Shown: in pieces, positions 37,346-49,946 of the stretch
Position numbering within the stretch: position 1 is the first letter of the stretch
How the letters are laid out: every line of letters begins with the position of its first letter
NCBI GenBank assembly: GCA_963691655.1
Contig: OY829327.1
Location: 85,076,019-85,140,018, forward strand
Origin: Toxonevra muliebris
Lineage: Eukaryota > Arthropoda > Insecta > Diptera > Pallopteridae
Length of the DNA stretch: 64,000 nucleotides
Reading direction: 5' to 3'
The notes under the pieces: generated by a model
Databases searched by the model: none
Seen by the model: the letters and a program-made list of their open reading frames with translations, nothing else
What the model was told of the DNA's origin: nothing
Position numbers and translations under genes: made by a program

Positions 37346-39734
37346 ATGAAAGTAAACATGCAGTGGATTTCAGTGGGATTAGTTATATTTACAGGTGCTT
37401 GCTCTTCCCTTCTCTTTTATTCACCTGTATCCTTGAAATGAAGAAGAAAAATTTAAAAGTTTTTCGTCTTGGTTCAAGTTTTTTTGTTTTTTAAAGTACG
37501 CAAGAAATTATGCAGACAAATTAAAGAAAAATATGGAAATTTATTTCAGTACAAAGTGAAACATAAAGTTAAGGATTTAAAGCTTAAAATTTGTGTGTGT
37601 TCTGGGAAAGTGGAACCAAAATTTAATGATTTCGATTCGATTTTGAGATAAATTGTTAAAATTGAAAACTAATTGAAGTGAAAGTGAAATTTTGTTGTTC
37701 AACTCAAATTGATCGTTTTTCAGGTTTATACACTCGTTTCAAGTTTTTCGGTTTTTCTTTCTCTTCTCAAGATGACTTTGTTAAAGACGCGTGCACAGGA
37801 ACTATATTTTCTTCTTTCTTTTTCTTAATTTTTACAGTGCTTGAAAATGTCGAATACATCGAAATGAAACTTGCGTCGGGGCATTCATTAAAATCCTCAG
37901 AAATGTTAAGCAACTCATTATTCAACGACAACAATAACATAAACGATGGCGACATAAAAAATTCCTATACGCAACAGCACAAGGAGAATAAGAAATCGAA
38001 ACTAAACAAAAGCAACAAACTGAAAGTGATTCAATCAAATCAAAAGCAAACAAATGTATTGGAAGACTTTCAAAATGTTATGAATGTTGATGGCGAAGAC
38101 GACAAAGATGCGGAGAACAATAAAGTAGCTGCAAATGTAGAAAAACCCTTTGAAAATGCCACAATAAAATCAAATAAAACAACACCAACACTAGCAAAGC
38201 CAAAAATTACAACGAATATTGATGATGTATCTGTCGGGACTTCAACATTACCAGCTCCACCAAGTAAACTCAATACCAAATTCTATAGAATGAATGGTTT
38301 TATCAATCCATTTGGACAATTAGTCGCCTTCTTTGGCAGCGATCAATTGCATCTGCAGGATTATAATTTCCTTTTTAATGCTGAACGACATACAGTCTTT
38401 CAATTGCACACAACTGTACAACCAGAAACAGTCGCACCGACAGCAGCAGCAGCAAACAACTCAACCACGACATTGATGGCTGCAACTGGGCGTGTATTGA
38501 ATGTTGTTGGAAGTGTAAGCTCGACAATTGGTGCAGCAGTGTTCGGTGGTGCACCTACAGGTGGTGGTGGCGTTGGCCCTCAAACAAAAGTGCAAGAGGT
38601 GCAATTATATAATGCTGCTTCATTGAGACAATCAAGTTACAACCCTTTCAATCCGACAAGGTAAGCAAATGTGTAGATTATAGGGGAGCCAGGGGCTTTG
38701 TACGCTTTCCTTCGCTTTGAATGCTGCACAAATGCGGGTGCATTATCATCGATAATTTGTGAAAGTGTGTCAATGCAATGCAAGTAGCACAAAGAGAGCT
38801 AGCAAGAATATTTTTGGAAGAATATGAGTGCAAATTACAGTTAGGGAGGAATTTTCTAAAATATTGTGAATTTAAAGTTGAATTTATTAACTACGAAATT
38901 TGCAAATTGCAATTGAATAATTCGAAATATTAATTTGAATTATTTCTCTTTAAACTCTTTCTCTCAAACTTTCTTTTCCTGTTTTTTAGAATTCTCATAC
39001 ATGGCTGGTTTGGCGGCTCACATGCCAATGTCTTTAGCACAATCATACCTGAGTATCTGAAGTTGGGCGCTGGCAATTATAATGTCTTCGTAGTGGATTG
39101 GGGGCGTGGTGCTGTAGCGGATTACATCACTGCCAGCTACCGTGTGAAGTCAGTGGGTAAAGTAGTAGCAAAATTCATTGATTTTCTACATCGCGAGGCG
39201 GGCATGCGTTTCGAAGATCTGCATGTTGTTGGTTTCAGCATGGGCGCACACATTGCTGGCATAGCGGGGAAGTACGTGGAGACTGGACGTCTGCCAATAA
39301 TATACGCTTTAGATCCAGCATTACAATTCTTTCGCTATGAGAATATTGATGAGCGTGTTGCACTCACCGATGCCGATTACGTTGAAGTGATTCACACTAG
39401 CGCCGGTTCGTATGGCTATGATCGTCCTTTGGGACATGTGGACTTCTATGTTAATTTCGGTTATAATCAACCTGGTTGCTTTCTACTTGAATGCAGTCAT
39501 TTTCGGGCATTCCAAGTATTCGCTGAATCCTTGCAGTCGAAAGAAACTTTTCGTGGTCAGGGATGTGATGTAAAGCTATGGCAGGACTTAATCAAGCAGC
39601 GCCGCTGCTTAATGGGCACAGGACGCAATCTTACAATGGGCGGCGATCCATTGGATGCAGTAGCGCTAAAGCGACGTGGTGGTGGCGTTTATTATTTGAC
39701 AACAAATGCAAATTCACCATATGGCAGAGGATAA
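37346..39734 (+). CDS. Secreted lipase of the pancreatic lipase-like family
   Basis: Proposed exons are 37346-37394, 37838-38660 and 38990-39734 (538 aa). Exon 1 supplies a signal sequence (MKVNMQWISVGLVIFT); its donor is the weak GTGCTT, so it is less sure than the other two. The later junction is a clean GTAAGC…TTTTTAG. The lipase fold follows a long Asn/Lys/Thr-rich and then Ala/Gly-rich N-terminal part (residues about 30-280). The oxyanion region is ILIHGWFGGS (292-301). The nucleophile elbow GFSMGAH places Ser at 374, Asp at 399 lies in YALDPAL, and His at 461 lies in CSHFRAF. The triad is intact, unlike the yolk-protein branch, so hydrolysis of lipid esters is expected outside the cell or in the gut. 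The Cys pair before the His (454, 459) is also present. Confidence 0.85.
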
Positions 39735-41229
39735 ATATGTAGGAAAAGGCAAATGGAAATTGAAGTGCAAAGAGTGCAAGAGCAAAACTACTACAAACAT
39801 ATGAATGAAAATGTGAAAAAGTTAAAAACGAGCGATGAAATTAAAGCGTAATGAGCAAAAATGTGCGCACATTTTTATTTTTAATTAGTATTCATTGTGT
39901 TTGGGTACATGTGTGTGTGTGTGCTTGTATGAGAGTAGTTTGCGTGTATGTTTGTGTGCTAGAGTAGAACGAGCATTACAGAAATTGAAATGGAAATTAA
40001 AAAATGCTGCCATGTGTGAAATTTCTTTGAAAAGGTTATGTTTTTTCAGCTTCTTCCTCGACTCAACAAAAACAAGAAAAGCTTTTCACTTTATGTACAG
40101 CCAGCGTAAAAAAATAGTGAAACCATTTGAAGCTTATATGGAAAATGTGGTGGCAACGAGCACGAAGCTTAAGGTTTATTTAAAATAATCCTTGCCATTA
40201 AGAACAAAAATTCCATTTTTTAATTATTTAAAACTTCATTTCTCGCCATTTGTTTAAATGAAGTGCTGCCATCTTGTGACATTTTAAACTTTGAATATTA
40301 TTTCAGCTTCCGTTTCTTTGACTTTTTGTGGGTGTCGATGTGTGTTTGCGTGAGTATGAGTGTAACATGATGAAGTCACATAAAATGAAATTGGTGCAGC
40401 ATCAAGTTTGAAGTCAAAATTATGTGTGTAAAAATGTTGTATCCTGACTGAATGACAGAGGTGCATACTCCTACAGTTATTGTTTTTGTGACCCACATTT
40501 GAAGCGAAAATGAATGCTCCAATACTCAAAAGGTTGTGCACATACACTAGTACATACAATGCAGTGCATACTTGCAGGCGCTCGAACATATCTACATATA
40601 TTTTAAATTATCCAAATGTCAGGCAAATGTATTGAGAATAACATTGCAATGTATGTTGTTTTAAAATGAATGTCAATCATTTACAATGTAAAAATTGAAT
40701 TGGCAGTAATAAAATTTGCATAAATATATTTAAATTTTGTAAAAGCACTGCATACTAATAGGATCATAAATATTTGTGTATTGTGTGTATATATATGCTT
40801 TAAGGTTAAAGGGAGAGCTACTCATTGAGATGCATTTTGCCCAATGTGATCGAATAAATCAAAAAAATTCAAACTTAGATGAATTACTTCTTGAATTAAA
40901 TATTTATTTATGTACTTTGAAGCAAAAACGTTGTATGTGGTTGAATTAGCATTTCTCTACATATATTAAAAATTATTATTATTTCATTATGTGTTCTTTT
41001 ATTGTTTATAGTTATTGCCAAGAAGTTATACTTTTCATAAAATTGATTGCACATCCCTTTGGGGCTCTCGTATTCCTATAGAAGCTCATAACTCAATTTC
41101 GGAAATTTTTAATTATAAATTTTTTAATTATAACGCACACACAATTTCTCAGTGTTAAATGATAATAAAGAGCAATAACAAACCAATCAGGGAAGATCTT
41201 ACCAGTAGAGTTAATGAGAAAGTTATAAA
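39735..41229. other. Intergenic DNA downstream of the lipase
   Basis: The lipase 3' UTR probably occupies the first part. No other gene or element is recognised. Confidence 0.4.
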
Positions 41230-41580
41230 AGGATTTTGAATTAAATGTTCTAGGATATCTTGCCGAACGAATTTTTTGTTTTCAAGAATAAAAAAGCTTT
41301 CAGTAAGAGAACAAAAAAACAACCTTGAAGAAAGAGAGACACTAACCCACTTTCTCTGTCATTGCCCGGCTCTTGCTAGAACAAGAATAAAACTATTCCA
41401 CGAACCAAGAACTCCAACCTCGAAATTGGAAAAATCCTCCATTTTTTCAATCTCACGAATTGGCTCTAGATAACAAAGAGCAAACACTCATTCACAAATG
41501 AGGTTGTGGTATCAAAACGGTGCTCTTGCGCTACTTGTGCTCCTTCGAGAGTAGCCACTCTACCTACCTACCTACGAGAG
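41230..41580 (+). mobile_element. LINE 3' end fragment
   Basis: A plus frame reads ERETLTHFLCHCPALARTRIKLF, the Cys/His motif at the end of non-LTR ORF2, then LWYQNGA in a later frame. It closes with CTACCTACCTAC followed by poly-A at about 41582. It is 5' truncated, as is usual for LINE insertions. Confidence 0.75.
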
Positions 41581-42090
41581 CAAAAAAAAAAACTTAAAAA
41601 GAATATAATGAAAAGAAAATTCTAGTTAAACGTCAAGAAGTATTCCTTTATTTATGCCTTATATAACCAAATTCTAAAGTTTCATTTGAAAACAATTATA
41701 CTGTGTATGTTGTATATTTATTTTTCTTAGGAAAATATTTATTTATTTATTAAGATATTACCTGTAATAAACTTGGAACAGCTATGGGAACAGAGGTCTT
41801 AATCTTAGGTAATAGTGGCTTATAATAGTCTTTAGCTGAATTAAGTATGCAATAAATATAGCTTAGCAGAATTGTTTATAGGTGTGTTTATACAATTTTT
41901 ATGTTAAATTAAATTTGCAATAACAATTAAGTGATTTTAAGGAACTTGAATAATATGTATTTCTTTGTTGATGATAGAGGGTCAATAATTTGGAAATTTA
42001 GTATTCTATTCCAGTCCAAAAAGCTAGTCAGAGCGCTACTTATAAGTGTTGAGTAATGACGGTTATTATCAGTATTGGATATGGAGTCGA

Positions 42091-43220
42091 ACGAAGTTCA
42101 GTGTTGCCAGAAACTTCACTTTAAAAATCGTCAAAATTGTAAGAAAAAATCGTCATTTTCACAAAAAAATCGTCATCAGAGAAAAACTTAAAAATCTACA
42201 TGTCGTTGTTCCCAGGATTCAACATCTAATTGGTGAAATTAATTTTCGTCCTCCAAATTTTTAAGATGTGACATCAAACTTTGTAATGAATTGACTTCTT
42301 TTGAAACACACTGTCAAATTTCATATAAATTTTGACAAGTTTACAAGGCTTTGCTCGTTTCAATGAAGGCCCTTATTAATTTTTCTTTAGCATAAATGCC
42401 AACGTAAATATATTTTCATTCCAAAAATGTTGCTTTGTCTCTGAAATCAATGTTATTAACATCATGAGTTAAACACTCTGGTCATAAAATATTTATGCAT
42501 GGAAAGCATAATCAAAATTGTATCATTGGAAATCAAGTTCAACACTGATATATCTAGTCTTTATTCGTTCAAAAGATGTACCAGTTCTTGACGAGAAAAG
42601 CTTAATAGGTAATGTTTACATTATCTTATAGTAGATGCAATGTGTATTGAAATGTGTTCATAATGATGAAGAAAGCTTTTTTTAATGATCATCACCAAGC
42701 CTTGACTTGTCATTAAATGATAATTCAAAAGTAGATTAAGGTTGATTGTTTTAGAGCACACTTCTCGAGAATCGAGAAATAAAGACAATTAAAAAATAAA
42801 CTTAGTCTAGATCGGGGTAGAAATCGTATTTTTACTATTGAAAACCAATTCACTAAAATTGTTAATATTTAAGTTTTTGGAAACTTACTTTTGTCACATC
42901 ATACTATCACTTAGTAGTATTGAGTTATAATATAAGTAGTTGCTATTTCAACAGCTTTCTATGCAGCTTTTTAGTAGGGTAAATTTTAACCTGTCTGTTA
43001 TTGAGAAGATTTTTGGGGCTAAAGTTTTTTTTTGGGTGCGTTAAAAGACATTTTTGTGATTTACTATTTGTTTAAAAATGGCAGAAGAGATTTTAAAACA
43101 AAAAAGTTTTTATGCAGTTGTTGTTGATCTGAAAAATCGTAATTTTTCAACAAAAATCGTCAAAACGTTATTGGGTCAAAATGACGTTAAAATCGTCGTT
43201 CTGGCAACGCTGACGAAGAT
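42091..43220. mobile_element. hAT-type MITE, 1.1 kb
   Basis: The element spans 42099-43212 with ends CAGTGTTGCCAGAA and the complement of CAGCGTTGCCAGAA. It is flanked by ACGAAGTT and ACGAAGAT, an 8-bp duplication with one mismatch. Subterminal AAAATCGTC motifs are repeated at both ends. There is no transposase frame, so it is non-autonomous. Confidence 0.8.
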
Positions 43221-43649
43221 AAAGAGCTGGTTAATAAAGAAAACTTCCTATTAGAATTTATTGCTTACTTAATTCCCTCATAAATGGTGACAAATTTTAA
43301 GTTCTTTAGTATATGAATACAATCGGAGCAGCGTTATTTTTTGTGTGAAACGTCGCAATGATGTATCGATTGCAAATTGGTCTGAGCGACTGAAGAGGGG
43401 GAAAAGGTATTTCTAAGTCTGTAGCCAATGAGATGGTTTTTGTAATTTCAGCTAATATTTTTTGGTATTTGTACTCGTTGTTATGAACAAGTCTCTATTA
43501 AACAGTATTAGTGGTTTTGGTTACTAAGTATTAACGCCTTTATAACGCAAGTAATGCAGTAAGTGTGTCGTAAGTATAGTTTGTGTGTATTCGTATGCAA
43601 AATACAAGCATATACAGCTACTCACAATCAAAGTGACGAGGGATTAAAA

Positions 43650-44545
43650 TACTAAAACATCTCGGCAGGTGTTCCACAAGGATCTGTGTTAGGAATATCA
43701 TGTATGACGGAATACTGATGCTATCATTTCCACCAGGAGTAAAAATAGTGGGGTACGCAGACGATATTGCGATAGTTACAGTGGCGAAACATATCCAGGA
43801 AATCGAGACGGTTACTAATGAAGCGGTGGCCACAATAAACCAATAGCTAAGATCGGCTAGTCTTGAATTAGCTGCACAAAAAACGGAGGCGGTACTAATT
43901 AGTAGTCGAAAGGTTGTCGAATATGCGAATATACAAGTAGGCAACCAAATAATAAAATCGAAGTCATCAATTAAATATCTGAGTGTAATGATAGACAGCA
44001 GACTGAACTTCAGAGCTCACTTGGACTATGTTAAAGAAAAGACGTCTAGTATCCAGGCAGTGCTGCCTAGAATAATGCCAAACATTGGTGGACCTAGATA
44101 TGATCGAAGGGTGTTACTGTCTAGAGTAGTAAGCTCAGTTTTGCTTTACGCTGCCCCAATCTGGGCTGGAGCTTTGGCGGCAAAGAAGTGCCGAAAGAAA
44201 CTGTTACGTGTATGTAGGCTGAGCGCTCTACGAACAATAAGTGGTTGCTTGCGTCGTAGCTGGTATGATACCAATCGATATACTAGCCGACGAAATGAAA
44301 CGAGTCTATTGCAGAAGGAACGGAAATCAGTTGCAATGAGATATTGCAGACATCACGAAAGAATAAAGGCTAGCATCATTAGCCATTTGGAAGAATAGAT
44401 GAGAGAACTCATCGAAAGGCAGGTGGACGTATATACTTATCCTAAAGATTGAAACATGGATAAATAAAAAACATGGAGAAACAAATTATCATATAACCCA
44501 GTTTTTAAGTTAAGCATGACGACTCCCCACTTGTCCTATCTGTAG
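43650..44545 (+). pseudogene. LINE reverse transcriptase fragment (R1-like), both ends missing
   Basis: It starts inside the RT domain at AGVPQGSVLG and passes through the catalytic YADD (43754-43765). It has one in-frame TAG near 43844, then the thumb region (KTEAVLISSRK, SRLNFRAHLDYVKEK, SVLLYAAPIWAGAL). The frame shifts afterwards, with INKKHGETNYHITQF and TCPICRD-like pieces just before the Tc1 sequence. It resembles the R1/LOA group. It is non-functional. Confidence 0.8.
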
Positions 44546-44549
44546 GGAT

Positions 44550-45200
44550 CAATTCCGCTCACAAGTGTTCTATAACGTTAAAGTCCGGTGTCTGTGGGAG
44601 TGTGGCAAGCACTTTAGGACAATTATAAAGCAACAAATTTCTTGCATTCTACGACTTTTGTTTAGGTTCATTGTCTTGGTAAAATACAAAAGTGTCTTTT
44701 AAGTCAAACTTTTCTGTGCTACTTATCACGAACATTTTCCTTGAAAATGTCAATGTAATATTTTCCGTCCATTATACCTTTTACAAGATGTATTTTGTCA
44801 ACGCGTGACGGAGATATGCAGCCTCTTATCATAAGCGATTCTCCACCATGCTCTCAAATTGCCTTTCTCCAGGCAAATCGGTTGCCAGCCATCGGTTGGG
44901 CAGAAAAAAAATCAGAAGAAAAATAATGAATGCTTGAAAATCTAGAAAGTCTACGGTTGACCAAAACGAGGCATATTTATTTTCGCGTATTCTTATTTTA
45001 GCTAACGATTTTCTTCCGATATCAAAGGTTTGAGACGAGCTCTACCGTGTAAATCATTACTCCTTAAAAGTCGGCGCACTGTCTGCGAGCTCACGTCAAG
45101 GTTTTTCATGTCTTTCAATTTATTTTTAAGGTCTACGGCGGATAGTAGCGGATGGTTTTTAATTTCTTTTAGGACAAATCGAGTATCTCGGTCTAACATT
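44550..45200 (-). pseudogene. Decayed Tc1-like transposase
   Basis: On the minus strand the N-terminal DNA-binding part is open (MLDRDTRFVLKEIKNHPLLS…SSQTVRRLLRSNDLHGRARLKP). Further down, broken frames show HGGESLMIRGCIS, then FVFYQDNEPKQKS with an acidic residue, and TPDFNVIEHL with the last Glu. These are the usual Tc1 landmarks. Several stops and frame changes make it inactive. Confidence 0.8.
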
Positions 45201-45730
45201 TTTTTCCAACTTGTGGCATTTTTTTTTTTTTTTTCAACACGCGGTATCTTTATACAATATTAAACACGGTTGACTTTTTTTTTACCAACTATAACACCGA
45301 TTTCTCTAACCGATATGCCCATTTTTGTAATTATTAATAACAATTTGTTATTCTTCAACTGTAGTTTGACCTTTTGCCGACATAATGTAAATTAACTAAT
45401 GTAACCTCATTACCATAATTGAAGGCACTAATCGAAGCTAAACAAATTTGAACATGCGAACTAAAATAGCGGGGCTTTGACGAGATTTTATAACTGTCCC
45501 ATTTTGAGTGTGAGCTTCATAAAAAGGAGTGTAAGTTCAAACATTTGAGTTTTTTGTTATCGAGCCTGACTTCAAGCGATATTTTTAGGTTTTTGGTTTT
45601 ATTTTTATTCATTAAAATAAAGTTTGTAGTAAAAATATTTTTAATATGAACTAGGATTTTTATTTTTGAAGCTCAACCCAATAGCAGAGCATTTATACCT
45701 CGTGTCCCACTTTGAGTGTGAGTAGCTGTA

Positions 45731-48700
45731 TGTATATAAATGTGCATGTGCATAAATGTTGCCAGCAGGTAAATTATAATTCACTGACCCTACTAAGGAC
45801 TAACCCTTCAGGTTATTTCAATTGATTTCAATTTCAAGTCAAGATGATGTAGCTTTAATTTACATAAATTATGTGTTGCTATGCAATTTCCCTTTGCAGT
45901 TATTTTTTGCACAATCAATGGGCAGCAAACAAAATTTTTGGCACTGATTACAACAGTAGGTACTAAAATTATTATGCAGTTCGAATAAAATAATTGCACT
46001 TTTTGGTATTTGGCACACACACACACACAGAAATATAGAAGGACATTTACGTGCTCAAGGATTATAAAAGCAGAGAGCAAAATTGAATCCATTTTAACTG
46101 CATAATTTTAATGTAGTTAAATTATTTGAATAAGTACTAACACAAAGTAGTCGATTTCATATGTAGAACAAGAAATTTTTTTTTTTTGTTTTTCGTTGCT
46201 TAGTATTTTTAGCTCACCATAACATTGCATCTAAATAATTCATGTTGTCAAGTTGAATTGGATTTCTCTGATGGAGAATGTTGCTAGTCTAGTATTATTT
46301 TATACTTTATTAAGTATAATTGCAATTCAATCGATAAATATACACAAAGTTTGCTGTTCCACGTTGTTGGTTGTTATTATTATTAATAGCAATTTTATTT
46401 TGTTCACTTTGCAAATAAAGTACAATGTTCCAATGTTCTGCGGATTTCTGTTTTTTAACCGGAAATTGTGCGGATACGTGAAGAAGAAAGAGTTTTTTAC
46501 AAGACTGAATAACAAAATGAAGTGAAACGATATTAAAAACTAAAAAACATGACAATAAACATTCAACATTCTCTCTGCATACATATGTATGTATATGGTT
46601 GCTACTCTTAGCCTTTGACAAATTTTGTTGTTGTTGTGGCTGTGTCACTATTTAGCTGCTGCTGCTACTTAAGGAAGCCGTACAAATGAATTGAATGTGC
46701 AACTGCATACACGTTCACATTCATACATAAGTAGTTGAGTAAGTAAAAACTGTAAAGGAAATGAAACAAAATAACCCCAGCAACAAGAACTAAATAGAAG
46801 GAGAAATAACAAGGAAAGCTTGAAAAAAAGATACTTAAAAATGTCGTTAAAAGAAATATGAGAAAAGGCAATAAAAATACACAAATTTTAATTCGTAGCA
46901 GGCAAAAAGCAATGCAACAAAATACAATAGAAGAACTAAAACTAAAACCACTCGAATGAAGAAGCAGCAGAAGAAAAAGGATTGCAAACTTTTTTGCTTC
47001 CCATAGTTTATGACAACAGATTCGTCGTCTTCTTCTTCTTCTTTTTCATTTCTTCAGCAACCACTGCCTCTGCTTTTTTTTCGTGTTTTTTTTTTGATCC
47101 CAAACAAAATAAGTTGCAACTCATAGCAACATTTGACAATAGTGAAACGACGTAAGTGCCAAATCAACTAACAAGAGCTGAACTGAGAACAGCAATGACA
47201 AACTTTTTAGCACTTGCGTCTACATTCCGCCCACCTCACTGGCATCACCTCTCTGCTTTAGAAACTTATTTATGTAACTATTGTTAACTTGTCGTATTAG
47301 TTTTTGTCGCTAACTTTTTTTATACATATCTTTATTGTTAGCATGTATTTGTGCTCAGCACCGAATTTCTTAAATGCTTAATGCGTTCTTTTTATGCTGA
47401 GCTGCTGCTGTTGCATACTTTTGTGCGCGCGTTCGTGTGTTTGGCTTTTGTTATCAGTTGTGAATTGGTTTTGCTGCTGCATTTAAGAATTGGGTCAACA
47501 TGCGCTCAACAGAAATCCCAGAAAAATTAAGAACAAAAAAAGGCTGTGGTATGTAGAAGGATTTACTTTTGAATTCCAAAGGATTAATTTTAATAGCTTT
47601 GTGACTTGTCATAAATTGAAAAACCTTATTTGCATATCATGAGGAGCCACACAAAAATAACACTGTGTGTATGAATGTGTGTTGGAAGCAAATGCAAGGG
47701 GAAATTAGCGACTTCAGCACACAGTTTGAATGGGTATGCGTTGCAGGGGCTTTGAGGAGCCGATACACGAAAAAGGGGAATTAGATTCTGGAGAAGAATT
47801 ATATGATTGGAAATTATATATTCGGATTTCGTGATTTTTGGTGCTTCTGCAAACTCGTAAGACAATGCAGGCATTTCACAAACTCAAATTTAAATAAAAT
47901 GCAATAAATTTTCTAAATTTATCATTGGTGTGGGCAAACAATGGCAACCAATAGCCCAAACAACCACCTTAAGTGGTTAGGCCCAGTTAGGGGCGTGAAC
48001 AAGTTTAGTATTTGCAATAATAATAACTAGACCTAATCCCTTAATTAGAGAGATTATGCAATGATAAGCAATGGTGTTAGCAAATATTTGCAAAAACAGA
48101 GAAGGCAAATCGTAAATCTCTTTACAATTTTCTAAAGCATTTATTTAGTAGCAGCCAAGCACTTGTCTGCATTCCTGTTGCAATTTAAACAAATTAGTTC
48201 AAATAGAATGAAAAAGTTTTACACTTTACATATAAACGCATAAATAACAAATAAGAGAATTGTTAAAAACTTTGAAAACAAGTAAAATTGCAATATAAAA
48301 GTTCAATCAAGGCTTTAGATTTTCGATTGTATTGCTCGAAAGACTGAAGCACATTTGCTCAAATACACAAACACATACAAACGTACACGTATACATTTAA
48401 AGACAAAATTTGTAGTGCTGCAACTGCGACAAAGAAGAAGAGCCAACATGTCTCTGTTGCTGCTCCAGCTGTTGTATGTTGTTATTGCAATTGTGGTTGT
48501 TGCGACCTGCAGCAACAATGAAACACTTGCAGTACACAAAAATTAAAAAGGAGTAGGAAAAATAACGAAAACTGATAGGAAAAAAGTAAGCAAAAAGTAG
48601 AAATGAAATTACAATCGGAAAATCAAGCAACAAAACTTAAATAAAAGCAGGTAGCAAAAATTTGTTGTGGGTGAAGGTGTCAAAATACATATATGGATAT

Positions 48701-49117
48701 ATGTGAGTGAATATATGCACATATATGCAGGTATGAAAAAGCCATGGCAAAAACATAAAAGACAAAAAAGAAGGAAAAAACAAAATGACTCAAAAGCTTT
48801 TTCTTTTTTTTTGTGTTTTAGTACAATATATTATGCAAAATATAATTTTTTTTTTTATTTTTCTGTCCCTTTATTTTCTCTGTCTTTTCTCTTTATGGAA
48901 TGAATGTTATAAAAATTACGTCATTTGCATTCATTTGCGTTTACCCGTCAAATAAAAATTTTTCACCTCACACCGCTTCTTCAAGAAAAAGTGAAGTGAA
49001 AGAAACCTTAGAATGTCTTTAACAAACAAATTGGATTATGCGATTGTATTTTTGTTGTTTTCCATTTTTTTTTTTGTAAGAGTGTATTTCAAAATAGGGG
49101 AGCTGCAATATTAGCGT
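45731..49117. other. AT-rich gene-poor stretch
   Basis: No confident gene lies here. A plus-strand 32-codon signal-like frame sits at 48448-48546 and is listed separately. CA repeats and poly-A/T runs occur. Confidence 0.4.
48448..48546 (+). CDS. Possible micropeptide or signal-peptide exon
   Basis: An ATG in a good fly context (GCCAACATG) opens MSLLLLQLLYVVIAIVVVA, a strong hydrophobic signal-like run, followed by TCSNNETLAVHKN and a stop. It is only 32 codons long, with no homology recognised. It could be a small secreted peptide, the first coding exon of a larger gene, or chance from CTG/GTT-rich DNA. Confidence 0.15.
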   Translation: MSLLLLQLLYVVIAIVVVATCSNNETLAVHKN

Positions 49118-49938
49118 CAGCGATGCCAACTTGCAAGGAATTCCCCGATTTGCGGGGAATTTTACCTGGTGCGGGGAATCGGAGAATGAGCTGTTTTTTG
49201 GGAATTTGATGTCGTTCAGCTTTTAGTAACTAAAGTCTGTAGAATATTTTTTGTCAAATTTTATTGTATGTATTGTAAAAGGTTTAACATATGAAATATT
49301 TCATATTTTGAGTCTTAAAATCTTCATCTTTTCTTAAGCAGGCCCTGAAATTTATTGGTTTGGAGAAATCGATTTTTAAAAAAGTGTGCTATTTTAAAGC
49401 ATTATATTTCGAAAGTATTTCGTAAAAATTTCAGGGAACGCAGAGTGCTTTCGTAGATATAGACGATTATAGCGACGAGTGTCAGTCAGGCCAAAACCGT
49501 GCGGCTCTTCGACTTCCCTTTCGGCCGTTCAGAAAAACTTAACTATGCCTTTGTCCAGCACCTCCTGATTAACTCTTAATCATTGTTGACTAATCTGTAA
49601 ACTTAGAAATTACGGTCAGCCATCATAAAGAAGATGAAGTACATTTAATATGTTAAAAACCGATATTCAAAACAAGGTTTCTGCCATTTTTATTTGAGTC
49701 AAAAGAAATCCCATGTCTTCTCCTTTGAAAACTTTGATGTCCAAAAGTGGGCTGAAGCTTATATGTTAAGAATTCCGGAGTCAGTCCCATAAAAATTTGT
49801 TTTTGTAAAACGTTCATATGGAAAGTGCGTGTAGCGCTGTTATAATATGAAATTATACCAGTGCGGGGAATTCGATCGTAAATCGGGGAATTTCTCGAGG
49901 GCTATCGGGGAGACAGAAAAAATGAGTTGGCATCCCTG
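49118..49938. mobile_element. hAT-like repeat with GGGGAAT-rich ends, 0.8 kb
   Basis: The ends are CAGCGATGCCAACT and the complement of CAGGGATGCCAACT. Both subterminal regions carry repeated CGGGGAAT motifs, including a perfect 9-bp hairpin at 49139-49161. No matching 8-bp flanking duplication is present, so the insertion is old or rearranged. There is no transposase frame. Confidence 0.6.
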
Positions 49939-49946
49939 GCATGAAA

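Larger units (their letters stand above)
43613..45730 (-). mobile_element. Tc1-like element containing a LINE fragment
   Basis: The terminal repeats begin CAGCTACTCACA at 43615 and end with the complement at 45728, with TA outside both. The right end has an inner second copy of the terminal motif near 45495-45520, the inverted-repeat/direct-repeat layout of several Tc1-like families. A decayed Tc1 transposase on the minus strand fills 44550-45200. The left inverted repeat is cut short by a LINE piece at about 43650-44545. Confidence 0.75.
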
